A stretch of DNA of 64,000 bases from Litoditis marina (taxonomy: Eukaryota; Nematoda; Chromadorea; Rhabditida; Rhabditidae): positions 21,999,879 to 22,063,878 of the forward strand of contig OZ038434.1 in assembly GCA_964036275.1 (NCBI GenBank), read 5' to 3'. Both the position numbers and the translations under genes were made by a program. Below the pieces are notes generated by a model, which made no database searches, was not told the origin of the DNA, and was given only the letters and a program-made list of their open reading frames with translations. This document shows positions 51,901 through 63,209 of the stretch, in pieces; the first letter of the stretch is position 1; each line of letters opens with the position of its first letter.

Positions 51901-54900
51901 TCGGTCAGTACACGCACGCGAGGGTGAAATAGAGTTGTCTTAACATGAACAAATTACTGTAGTGAACTGATGCTCTGGAACCTTCTCTAACAATACTTTT
52001 ATTCAATTTTCTGTATTTGTGGTGTTGAGAATATAGAGATGTCTTGAGGTTTCTGCGGATTTCGGATGCGATACGTCGGTCAGTACACGCACGCGAGGGT
52101 GAAATAGAGTTGTCTTAACATGAACAAATTACTGTAGTGAACTGATGCTCTGGAACCTTCTCTAACAATACTTTTATTCAATTTTCTTATTTGTGGTGTT
52201 GAGAATATAGAGATGTCTTGAGGTTTCTGCGAAGTTCGGATGCGATACGTCGGTCAGTACACGCACGTGAGGGTGAAATAGAGTTGTCTTAACATGAACA
52301 AATTACTGTAGTGAACTGATGCTCTGGAACCTTCTCTAACAATACTTTTATTCAATTTTCTTATTTGTGGTGTTGAGAATATAGAGATGTCTTGAGGTTT
52401 CTGCGGATTTCGGATGCGATACGTCGGTCAGTACACGCACGCGAGGGTGAAATAGAGTTGTCTTAACATGAACAAATTACTGTAGTGAACTGATGCTCTG
52501 GAACCTTCTCTAACAATACTTTTATTCAATTTTCTTATTTGTGGTGTTGAGAATATAGAGATGTCTTGAGGTTTCTGCGAAGTTCGGATGCGATACGTCG
52601 GTCAGTACACGCACGTGAGGGTGAAATAGAGTTGTCTAAACATGAACGAATTACTGTAGTGAACTGATGCTCTGGAACCTTCTCTAACAATACTTTTATT
52701 CAGTTTGCTGTATTTGTGGTGTTGAGAATATAAAGATGTCTTGAGGTTTCTGCGGATTTCGGATGCGATTCGTCGGTCAGTACACGCACGCGAGGGTGAA
52801 ATAGAGTTTTCTAAACATGAACGAATTACTGTAGTGAACTGATGCTCTGGAACCTTCTCTAACAATACTTTCATTCAGTTTTCTGTATTTGTGGTGTTGA
52901 GAATATAGAGATGTCTTGAGGTTTCTGCGGATTTCGGATGCGATACGTCGGTCAGTACACGCACGCGAGGGTGAAATAGAGTTTTCTAAACATGAACGAA
53001 TTACTGTAGTGAACTGATGCTCTGGAACCTTCTCTAACAATACTTTTATTCAGTTTTCTGTATTTGTGGTGTTGAGAATATAGAGATGTCTTGAGGTTTC
53101 TGCGGAGTTCGGATGCGATACGTCGGTCAGTACACGCACGCGAGGGTGAAATAGAGTTGTCTTAACATGAACAAATTACTGTAGTGAACTGATGCTCTGG
53201 AACCTTCTCTAACAATACTTTTATTCAGTTTTCTGTATTTGTGGTGTTGAGAATATAGAGATGTCTTGAGGTTTCTGCGAAGTTCGGATGCGATACGTCG
53301 GTCAGTACACGCACGTGAGGGTGAAATAGAGTTGTCTAAACATGAACGAATTACTGTAGTGAACTGATGCTCTGGAACCTTCTCTAACAATACTTTTATT
53401 CAATTTTCTTATTTGTGGTGTTGAGAATATAGAGATGTCTTGAGGTTTCTGCGAAGTTCGGATGCGATACGTCGGTCAGTACACGCACGTGAGGGTGAAA
53501 TAGAGTTGTCTTAACATGAACAAATTACTGTAGTGAACTGATGCTCTGGAACCTTCTCTAACAATACTTTTATTCAATTTTCTTATTTGTGGTGTTGAGA
53601 ATATAGAGATGTCTTGAGGTTTCTGCGAAGTTCGGATGCGATACGTCGGTCAGTACACGCACGCGAGGGTGAAATAGAGTTGTCTTAACATGAACAAATT
53701 ACTGTAGTGAACTGATGCTCTGGAACCTTCTCTAACAATACTTTTATTCAATTTTCTGTATTTGTGGTGTTGAGAATATAGAGATGTCTTGAGGTTTCTG
53801 CGGATTTCGGATGCGATACGTCGGTCAGTACACGCACGCGAGGGTGAAATAGAGTTGTCTTAACATGAACAAATTCCTGTAGTGAACTGATGCTCTGGAA
53901 CCTTCTCTAACAATACTTTTATTCAATTTTCTTATTTGTGGTGTTGAGAATATAGAGATGTCTTGAGGTTTCTGCGAAGTTCGGATGCGATACGTCGGTC
54001 AGTACACGCACGTGAGGGTGAAATAGAGTTGTCTTAACATGAACAAATTACTGTAGTGAACTGATGCTCTGGAACCTTCTCTAACAATACTTTTATTCAA
54101 TTTTCTTATTTGTGGTGTTGAGAATATAGAGATGTCTTGAGGTTTCTGCGGATTTCGGATGCGATACGTCGGTCAGTACACGCACGCGAGGGTGAAATAG
54201 AGTTGTCTTAACATGAACAAATTACTGTAGTGAACTGATGCTCTGGAACCTTCTCTAACAATACTTTTATTCAATTTTCTTATTTGTGGTGTTGAGAATA
54301 TAGAGATGTCTTGAGGTTTCTGCGAAGTTCGGATGCGATACGTCGGTCAGTACACGCACGCGAGGGTGAAATAGAGTTGTCTTAACATGAACAAATTACT
54401 GTAGTGAACTGATGCTCTGGAACCTTCTCTAACAATACTTTTATTCAGTTTTCTGTATTCGTGGTGTTGAGAATATAGAGATGTCTTGAGGTTTCTGCGA
54501 AGTTCGGATGCGATACGTCGGTCAGTACACGCACGTGAGGGTGAAATAGAGTTGTCTAAACATGAACGAATTACTGTAGTGAACTGATGCTCTGGAACCT
54601 TCTCTAACAATACTTTTATTCAATTTTCTTATTTGTGGTGTTGAGAATATAGAGATGTCTTGAGGTTTCTGCGAAGTTCGGATGCGATACGTCGGTCAGT
54701 ACACGCACGTGAGGGTGAAATAGAGTTGTCTTAACATGAACAAATTACTGTAGTGAACTGATGCTCTGGAACCTTCTCTAACAATACTTTTATTCAATTT
54801 TCTTATTTGTGGTGTTGAGAATATAGAGATGTCTTGAGGTTTCTGCGAAGTTCGGATGCGATACGTCGGTCAGTACACGCACGCGAGGGTGAAATAGAGT

Positions 54901-56179
54901 TGTCTTAACATGAACAAATTACTGTAGTGAACTGATGCTCTGGAACCTTCTCTAACAATACTTTTATTCAATTTTCTGTATTTGTGGTGTTGAGAATATA
55001 GAGATGTCTTGAGGTTTCTGCGGATTTCGGATGCGATACGTCGGTCAGTACACGCACGCGAGGGTGAAATAGAGTTGTCTTAACATGAACAAATTCCTGT
55101 AGTGAACTGATGCTCTGGAACCTTCTCTAACAATACTTTTATTCAATTTTCTTATTTGTGGTGTTGAGAATATAGAGATGTCTTGAGGTTTCTGCGAAGT
55201 TCGGATGCGATACGTCGGTCAGTACACGCACGCGAGGGTGAAATAGAGTTGTCTTAACATGAACAAATTACTGTAGTGAACTGATGCTCTGGAACCTTCT
55301 CTAACAATACTTTTATTCAGTTTTCTGTATTCGTGGTGTTGAGAATATAGAGATGTCTTGAGGTTTCTGCGAAGTTCGGATGCGATACGTCGGTCAGTAC
55401 ACGCACGTGAGGGTGAAATAGAGTTGTCTAAACATGAACGAATTACTGTAGTGAACTGATGCTCTGGAACCTTCTCTAACAATACTTTTATTCAATTTTC
55501 TTATTTGTGGTGTTGAGAATATAGAGATGTCTTGAGGTTTCTGCGAAGTTCGGATGCGATACGTCGGTCAGTACACGCACGTGAGGGTGAAATAGAGTTG
55601 TCTTAACATGAACAAATTACTGTAGTGAACTGATGCTCTGGAACCTTCTCTAACAATACTTTTATTCAATTTTCTTATTTGTGGTGTTGAGAATATAGAG
55701 ATGTCTTGAGGTTTCTGCGGATTTCGGATGCGATACGTCGGTCAGTACACGCACGCGAGGGTGAAATAGAGTTGTCTTAACATGAACAAATTACTGTAGT
55801 GAACTGATGCTCTGGAACCTTCTCTAACAATACTTTTATTCAATTTTCTTATTTGTGGTGTTGAGAATATAGAGATGTCTTGAGGTTTCTGCGAAGTTCG
55901 GATGCGATACGTCGGTCAGTACACGCACGCGAGGGTGAAATAGAGTTGTCTTAACATGAACAAATTACTGTAGTGAACTGATGCTCTGGAACCTTCTCTA
56001 ACAATACTTTTATTCAGTTTTCTGTATTCGTGGTGTTGAGAATATAGAGATGTCTTGAGGTTTCTGCGAAGTTCGGATGCGATACGTCGGTCAGTACACG
56101 CACGTGAGGGTGAAATAGAGTTGTCTAAACATGAACGAATTACTGTAGTGAACTGATGCTCTGGAACCTTCTCTAACAA
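48937..56179 (-). repeat. Satellite B repeat series with shrinking period
   Basis: A distinctive monomer (consensus-length cagttttctgtatt with gaagttcgg and aaacatgaacgaatt) recurs at 49462, 51382, 53127, 54347, 55219 and 55916. Spacings are 1920, 1745, 1220, 872 and 697 bp, or about 11, 10, 7, 5 and 4 monomers. The monomers removed between steps are mostly of the homogenised 174-bp subfamily and the cagtttgctg/ctttcattcag pair. Confidence 0.85.
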
Positions 56180-57190
56180 TACTTTTATTCAGTTTGCTGT
56201 ATTTGTGGTGTTGAGAATATAAATATGTCTTGAGGTTTCTGCGGATTTCGGATGCGATTCGTCGGTCAGTACACGCACGCGAGGGTCAAATAGAGTTTTC
56301 TAAACATGAACGAATTACTGTAGTGAACTGATGCTCTGGAACCTTCTCTAACAATACTTTCATTCAGTTTTCTGTATTTGTGGTGTTGAGAATATAGAGA
56401 TGTCTTGAGGTTTCTGCGGATTTCGGATGCGATACGTCGGTCAGTACACGCACGCGAGGGTGAAATAGAGTTTTCTAAACATGAACGAATTACTGTAGTG
56501 AACTGATGCTCTGGAACCTTCTCTAACAATACTTTTATTCAGTTTTCTGTATTTGTGGTGTTGAGAATATAGAGATGTCTTGAGGTTTCTGCGGAGTTCG
56601 GATGCGATACGTCGGTCAGTACACGCACGCGAGGGTGAAATAGAGTTGTCTTAACATGAACAAATTACTGTAGTGAACTGATGCTCTGGAACCTTCTCTA
56701 ACAATACTTTTATTCAGTTTTCTGTATTTGTGGTGTTGAGAATATAGAGATGTCTTGAGGTTTCTGCGAAGTTCGGATGCGATACGTCGGTCAGTACACG
56801 CACGTGAGGGTGAAATAGAGTTGTCTAAACATGAACGAATTACTGTAGTGAACTGATGATCTGGAACCTTGTCTACCAATACTTTTATTCAGTTTTCTGT
56901 ATTTGTGGTAATGAGAAGATAACGATGTCGTGAGGTTTCTGCGGATTTCGGATGCGATACGTCGGTCAGTACACGCACGTGAGGGTGAAATAGAGTTGTC
57001 TAAACATGAACGAATTACTGTAGTGCACTGATGATCTGGAACCTTGTCTAACAATACTTTTATTCAGTTTTCTGTATTTGTGGTGATGAGAAAATAAAGA
57101 TGTCGTGAGGTTTCTGCGGTGTTCGGATGCGATAAGTCGGTCAGTACACGCACGTGAGGGTGAAATAGAGTTGTCTAAACATAAACGAAT

Positions 57191-57896
57191 TCATGAAAAA
57201 GTGGGGGCCCAACGACTGTGAGATTTGTCTTCTGCTGTGCGCCCCTTAGACAACTACTCTCAAATGGAGCAGCTACTGCTACAAAAACCGAAAAATACTC
57301 ATGTATAACTATTAATTACAAACATACAAAAGTCGTAAAATATTTTTTCAAACCTGTAAACTAGAATCTGTAAATAACCGAAAAATACTAATATACTCAA
57401 GTATAACTCTTCATTACAAACATACAAAAGTCGTAAAATATTTTCTCAAACCTGTGAACTAGAATCTACAAGTCACAGCTGCGAAAGAGAGAACAACTGT
57501 TGAATAATATGCCAAACGTTATAGCACCTAGAATTGAAGTGATGATCAAAAACACCAACCATTGTGCACAAAACCAGGAACTCTATAATTGACTACGTTG
57601 AGTTAACATCTGTGATTTGTAGATTCTAGTTTACAGGTTTGAGAAAATATTTTACGACTTTTGTATGTTTGTAGTGAAGAGTTATACTTGAGTATATTAG
57701 TATTTTTCGGTTATTTACAGATTCTAGTTTACAGGTTTGAAAAAATATTTTACGACTTTTGTATGTTTGTAATTAATAGTTATACATGAGTATTTTTCGG
57801 TTTTTGTAGCAGTAGCTGCTCCATTTGAGAGTAGTTGTCTAAGGGGCGCACAGCAGAAGACAAATCTCACAGTCGTTGGGCCCCCACTTTTTCATG
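57191..57896. mobile_element. Foldback (long inverted repeat) element, copy 1
   Basis: This is non-satellite DNA forming a long palindrome. The left arm is 57187 to about 57481, starting AATTCATGAAAAAGTGGGGG. The right arm is about 57607-57901, ending CCCCCACTTTTTCATGAATT. The loop is about 125 nt. The arms are nearly identical. Each contains two direct subrepeats of about 90-97 bp beginning ACCGAAAAATACT (57287 and 57377). Ends carry CTGTGAGATTTGTCTT. No transposase or other coding sequence is present. Satellite B is reverse to its left and forward to its right, so the palindrome continues into the satellite. It could be a non-autonomous foldback transposon or one end of a larger element (see 60868-63245). 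Confidence 0.8.
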
Positions 57897-58782
57897 AATT
57901 CGTTTATGTTTAGACGACTCTATTTCACCCTCACGTGCGTGTACTGACCGACGTATCGCATCCGAAATCCGCAGAAACCTCACGACATCGTTATCTTCTC
58001 ATTACCACAAATACAGAAAACTGAATAAAAGTATTGGTAGACAAGGTTCCAGATCATCAGTTCACTACAGTAATTCGTTCATGTTAAGACAACTCTATTT
58101 CACCCTCACGTGCGTGTACTGACCGACGTATCGCATCCGAACTTCGCAGAAACCTCAAGACATCTCTATATTCTCAACACCACAAATACAGAAAACTGAA
58201 TAAAAGTATTGGTAGACAAGGTTCCAGAGCATCAGTTCACTACAGTAATTCGTTCATGTTTAGAAAACTCTATTTCACCCTCGCGTGCGTGTACTGACCG
58301 ACGAATCGCATCCGAAATCCGCAGAAAACTCAAGACATCTTTATATTCTCAACACCACAAATACAGAAAACTGAGTAAAAGTATTGTTAGAGAAGGCTCC
58401 AGAGCATCAGTTCACTACAGTAATTCGTTCATGTTTAGACAACTCTATTTCACCCACACGTGCGTGTACTGACCGACGTATCGCATCCAAAATCCGCAGA
58501 AACCTCAAGACATCTCTATATTCTCAACTCCACAAAGACCGAAAACTGAATAAAAGTATGGTTAGAGAAGGTTCCAGAGCATCAGTTAACTACAGTAATT
58601 CGTTCATGTTTAGACAACTCTATTTCACCCTCACGTGCGTGTACTGACTGACGTTTCGCATCCGAAATGCGCAGAAACCTCAAGACATCTTTATATTCTC
58701 AACACACGAATACAGAAAACTGAATAAACGTATTGTTAGAGAAGGTTCCAGAGCATCAGTTCACTACAGTAATTCGTTCATG
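57897..58782 (+). repeat. Satellite B, forward-orientation block 3
   Basis: About five monomers. The first two mirror the reverse monomers left of the foldback element, skipping one 175-bp unit: the gataacgatg/taccaatac monomer of 56870-56960 appears here reverse-complemented directly beside the element. The rest (58260-58782) matches 31148-31546 and 33747-34145, including the same inversion junction at the right end. Confidence 0.93.
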
Positions 58783-58808
58783 ATGTTCTGGAACCTTCTC
58801 TAACAATA
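58757..58808. other. Third copy of the forward-to-reverse fold-back junction
   Basis: TTCATG joins ATGTTCTGG at 58782/58783, as at 31546/31547 and 34145/34146. Adjacent forward sequence shares the same private variants (gaaatgcgcag, acacacgaatac, aaacgtattg). One inversion event therefore accounts for all three. Confidence 0.9.
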
Positions 58809-60867
58809 CTTTTATTCAGTTTTCTGTATGTGTGGTGTTGAGAATATAGAGATGTCTTGAGGTTTCTGCGGATTTCGGATGCGATACGTCGATCAGTAGA
58901 CGCACGTGAGGGTGAAATATAGTTGTCTAAACATGAACGAATTACTGTAGTGAACTGATGCTCTGGAACCTTCTCTAACAATACTTTTATTCAGTTTTCT
59001 GTATTTGTGGTAATGAGAAGATAAAGATGTCGTGAGGTTTCTGCGGATTTCGGATGCGATACGTCGGTCAGTACACGCACGTGAGGGTGAAATGAAGTTG
59101 TCTAAACATGAACGAATTACTGTAGTGAACTGATGCTCTGGAACCTTCTCTAACATTACTTTTATTCAGTTTGCTGTATTTGTGGTGTTGAGAATATAAA
59201 GATGTCTTGAGGTTTCTGCGGATTTCGGATGCGATTCGTCGGTCAGTACACGCACGCGAGGGTGAAATAGAGTTTTCTAAACATGAACGAATTACTGTAG
59301 TGAACTGATGCTCTGGAACCTTCTCTAACAAAACTTTTATTCAGTTTTCTGTATTTGTGGTGTTGAGAATATAGAGATGTCTTGAGGTTTCTGCGGAGTT
59401 CGGATGCGATACGTCGGTCAGTACACGCACGCGAGGGTGAAATAGAGTTGTCTTAACATGAACAAATTACTGTAGTGAACTGATGCTCTGGAACCTTCTC
59501 TAACAATACTTTTATTCAATTTTCTGTATTTGTGGTGTTGAGAATATAGAGATGTCTTGAGGTTTCTGCGAAGTTCGGATGCGATACGTCGGTCAGTACA
59601 CGCACGTGAGGGTGAAATAGAGTTGTCTAAACATGAACGAATTACTGTAGTGAACTGATGCTCTGGAACCTTCTCTAACAATACTTTTATTCAGTTTGCT
59701 GTATTTGTGGTGTTGAGAATATAAAGATGTCTTGAGGTTTCTGCGGATTTCGGATGCGATTCGTCGGTCAGTATACGCACGCGAGGGTGAAATAGAGTTT
59801 TCTAAACATGAACGAATTACTGTAGTGAACTGATGCTCTGGAACCTTCTCTAACAATACTTTTATTCAGTTTTCTGTATTTGTGGTAATGAGAAGATAAC
59901 GATGTCGTGAGGTTTCTGCGGATTTCGGATGCGATACGTCGGTCAGTACACGCACGTGAGGGTGAAATGGAGTTGTCTAAACATAAACGAATTACTGTAG
60001 TGAACTGATGATCTGGAACCTTGTCTACCAATACTTTTATTCAGTTTTCTGTATTTGTGGTAATGAGAAGATAACGATGTCGTGAGGTTTCTGCGGATTT
60101 CGGATGCGATACGTCGGTCAGTACACGCACGTGAGGGTGAAATGGAGTTGTCTAAACATGAACGAATTACTGTAGTGAACTGATGCTCTGGAACCTTCTC
60201 TAACAATACTTTTATTCAGTTTGCTGTATTTGTGGTGTTGAGAATATAAAGATGTCTTGAGGTTTCTGCGGATTTCGGATGCGATTCGTCGGTCAGTACA
60301 CGCACGCGAGGGTGAAATAGAGTTTTCTAAACATGAACGAACTACTGTAGTGAACTGATGCTCTGGAACCTTCTCTAACAATACTTTTATTCAGTTTTCT
60401 GTATTTGTGGTGTTGAGAATATAGAGATGTCTTGAGGTTTCTGCGAAGTTCGGATGCGATACGTCGGTCAGTACACGCACGTGAGGGTAAAATAGAGTTG
60501 TCTAAACATGAACGAATTACTGTAGTGAACTGATGATCTGGAACCTTGTCTACCAATACTTTTATTCAGTTTTCTGTATTTGTGGTAATGAGAAGATAAC
60601 GATGTCGTGAGGTTTCTGCGGATTTCGGATGCGATACGTCGGTCAGTACACGCACGTGAGGGTGAAATAGAGTTGTCTAAACATGAACGAATTACTGTAG
60701 TGCACTGATGATCTGGAACCTTGTCTAACAATACTTTTATTCAGTTTTCTGTATTTGTGGTGATGAGAAAATAAAGATGTCGTGAGGTTTCTGCGGTGTT
60801 CGGATGCGATAAGTCGGTCAGTACACGCACGTGAGGGTGAAATAGAGTTGTCTAAACATAAACGAAT
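58783..60867 (-). repeat. Satellite B, reverse-orientation array between the two foldback copies
   Basis: About 12 monomers. The right-hand part (from about 60437) repeats 56760-57190 at an offset of 3677 bp, with gtgcactgatg, gagaaaataaag, gataagtcgg and aaacataaacg in the same order. The foldback element follows in both places. Confidence 0.94.
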
Positions 60868-61574
60868 TCATGAAAAAGTGGGGGCCCAACGACTGTGAGA
60901 TTTGTCTTCTGCTGTGCGCCCCTTAGACAACTACTCTCAAATGGAGCAGCTACTGCTACAAAAACCGAAAAATACTCATGTATAACTATTAATTACAAAC
61001 ATACAAAAGTCGTAAAATATTTTTTCAAACCTGTAAACTAGAATCTGTAAATAACCGAAAAATACTAATATACTCAAGTATAACTCTTCATTACAAACAT
61101 ACAAAAGTCGTAAAATATTTTCTCAAACCTGTGAACTAGAATCTACAAGTCACAGCTGCGAAAGAGAGAACAACTGTTGAATATCATGCCAAACGTTATA
61201 GCACCTAGAATTGAAGTGATGATCAAAAACACCAACCATTGTGCACAAAACCAGGTACTCTATAATTGACTACGTTGAGTTAACATCTGTGATTTGTAGA
61301 TTCTAGTTTACAGGTTTTATAAAAAATTTCACGACTTTTGTATGTTTGTAATGAAGAGTTATACTTGAGTATATTAGTATTTTTCGGTTATTTACAGATT
61401 CTAGTTTACAGGTTTGAAAAAATATTTTACGACTTCTGTATGTTTGTAATTAATAGTTATACATGAGTATTTTTCGGTTTTTGTAGCAGTAGCTGCTCCA
61501 TTTGAGAGTAGTTGTCTAAGGGGCGCACAGCAGAAGACAAATCTCACAGTCGTTGGGCCCCCACTTTTCATGAA
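60868..61574. repeat. Foldback (long inverted repeat) sequence, copy 2
   Basis: Copy of 57191-57896 at an offset of 3677 bp, with the same arms, subrepeats and loop. The right arm is less perfect than in copy 1: gttttataaaaaatttcacg replaces gtttgagaaaatattttacg, and one T is missing in CACTTTTCATG. To the right it leads into unique sequence (tttttctctttttgtatac), not into mirrored satellite. A 64-codon open frame on the reverse strand across the right arm has no recognisable similarity and is not called as a gene. Confidence 0.82.
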
Positions 61575-61681
61575 TTTTTCTCTTTTTGTATACATGCCGT
61601 AGGTATGTGGTTTGATCTGTACGGTGCAGATAAAATTGTTTTCTTAATAAACCACTTGCCGAGTATTACTATCATTTGAGA
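61575..61681. other. Unique AT-rich segment with no visible gene
   Basis: A short stretch between the foldback arm and the 130-bp tandem repeats. It contains two AATAAA-like motifs (taataaacc) but no open frame or RNA fold that I can support. Confidence 0.6.
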
Positions 61682-62660
61682 AAATATGACGTCAACATTG
61701 CAGTTCTAAAAACTTACTTTCTGCCCTCTGCCCTTCAGAATCCCAGAATACGTAATGTTTGAATGAAGTTTCATAAAGTTTCACGTAAATTGACCATTTC
61801 TAAGGAACTTTCAGCATTCGAAAACATATTTCACGTCAATTTTTAGAGAGTTGACGTCACCTGGCCTTCTGATTTCCAGAATAAGTCATATTTACATAAA
61901 GTTTTGTCGTTAATATACCATTTTTAAGATATTTTCAGCATATGAAAATATATGTGACGTCAACTTTGCACTTTTCAAAATCGACTTCATCTGGTCTCCA
62001 GAATCCCAGAATACATCACTCTCAGATTGAGTTTAACCGTTAATTGACCCTTTCTAAGATATTACCATCGTTTAAAAATATATGTGACGTCAACTTTGCA
62101 CTTTTCAAAATCGACGTCATCTGGTCTCCAGAATCCCAGAATACATCACTCTCAGATTGAGTTTCATCGTTAATTGACTTTTTCTGAGACATTACCATCG
62201 TTTAAAAATATTTGTGACGTCAACTTTGCACTTTTCAAAATCGACGTCATCTGGTCTCCAGAATCCCAGAATACATCACTCTCAGATTGAGTTTTACCGT
62301 TAATTGACCCTTTCTAAGATATTACCATCGTTTAAAAATATATGTGACGTCAACTTTGCACTTTTCAAAATCGACGTCATCTGGTCTCCAGAATCCCAGA
62401 ATACATCACTCTCAGATTGAGTTTCACCGTTAATTGACCCTTTCTGAGACATTACCATCGTTTAAAAATATATGTGACCTCAACTTTGCACTTTTCAAAA
62501 TCGACGTCATCTGGTCTCCAGAATCCCAGAATACATCACTTTTAGATTGAGTTTCTCCGTTAATTGACCCTTTCTAAGATATTACCATCATTTGAAAATA
62601 TATGTGACGTCAACTTTGCACTTTTCAAAAATGACGTCATCCGGTCTCCAGAATCCTGAA
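61682..62660 (+). repeat. 130-bp tandem repeat with TGACGTCA motifs
   Basis: TGTGACGTCAACTTTGCAC recurs at 61953, 62083, 62213, 62343 and 62603, plus one mutated copy (TGACCTCA) at 62475, an exact 130-bp period. More diverged copies precede it around 61687 and 61831, so there are about 7.5 units. Other constant parts are CATCTGGTCTCCAGAATCCC, AATACATCACT and CGTTAATTGACC. Each unit has a second near-palindrome, CGACGTCATC. The array is inside the insertion and is unrelated to satellites A and B. Confidence 0.92.
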
Positions 62661-63209
62661 GGACGTCAGGAATAGAATACTTCATACTCAAATAAAAGTC
62701 ACGATGGCATCATATTTCATTTTTCGACCAAATTGGTAATTGTTACTCTAAGTTACAATACAGTTTGAGTTGTCGACCGGACAGAGAGAGTGAGAGAGCG
62801 TGCTAAATGGAGAGACGCAGACACTTTCCAAAAAATGTCTATAACTTTGATTAAAACAATTTTTTCTCAATTTTTTCTTGCTCCGCGAGTGTTTGAGTAG
62901 GTATCACATGTCTTCCACAATTTTCAACGAAATCGGTTGAGTAGAAACCCTTAAACTGGGTTTACTTTTCTTGTCACAACCCACCCACCCACACACACAC
63001 CCACCCACCCACACACGACGGAAGTTGGCGCTCTTGATGAAGCACATGAGGTCATAACTTGGCTCAAACTTAACCGATTTCGCTCAAATTTGAAACACGG
63101 CTAGGGAATTAGCTATAGAAAACAAGTACATCAATAAAAACTTTGTTTTGCAAATTTCAGCCTTTTTGAGGAGAAACTAAAAAAACGGAAGCGCGCATTA
63201 GCCGGACCA
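62661..63209. other. Non-coding single-copy sequence inside the insertion
   Basis: AT-rich DNA with homopolymer runs, a gagagagtgagagagcg purine stretch near 62785, and the microsatellite listed separately. All frames are interrupted by stops at short intervals. I see no gene, tRNA or recognisable regulatory element. Confidence 0.6.
62977..63016 (+). repeat. CCCA/CA compound microsatellite
   Basis: CAACCCACCCACCCACACAC is followed by a second CCCACCCACCC run and more CA. It is a low-complexity CCCA and CA tract of about 40 bp. Such tracts are common inside non-autonomous transposons, but this one alone does not classify the insertion. Confidence 0.95.

Larger units (their letters stand above)
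34146..57190 (-). repeat. Satellite B, long reverse-orientation array
   Basis: About 132 monomers, mostly 174 or 175 bp, from the inversion junction to the foldback element. The left part (to about 45700) mixes the two linked variant classes. From about 45717 the array is dominated by a homogeneous subfamily with CAATTTTCTTATTTG and AACATGAACAAATTACTG. The nested higher-order units are listed separately. No unique sequence or gene is embedded. Confidence 0.96.

Noticed and set aside
57480..57610. tRNA or other structured RNA in the foldback loop
   Set aside because: There are no tRNA A/B box motifs and no cloverleaf. The apparent structure is due to the flanking inverted arms.
57191..57896. 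Foldback element as an autonomous transposon
   Set aside because: The arms are AT-rich direct subrepeats with stop codons in all frames, and the loop of about 125 nt cannot encode a transposase. Only a non-autonomous element, or part of a larger one, is supportable.
61401..61595. A 64-codon reverse-strand frame in the second foldback copy
   Set aside because: It lies across an inverted-repeat arm, matches no family I recognise, and has no counterpart of the same length in copy 1. It is most likely chance.
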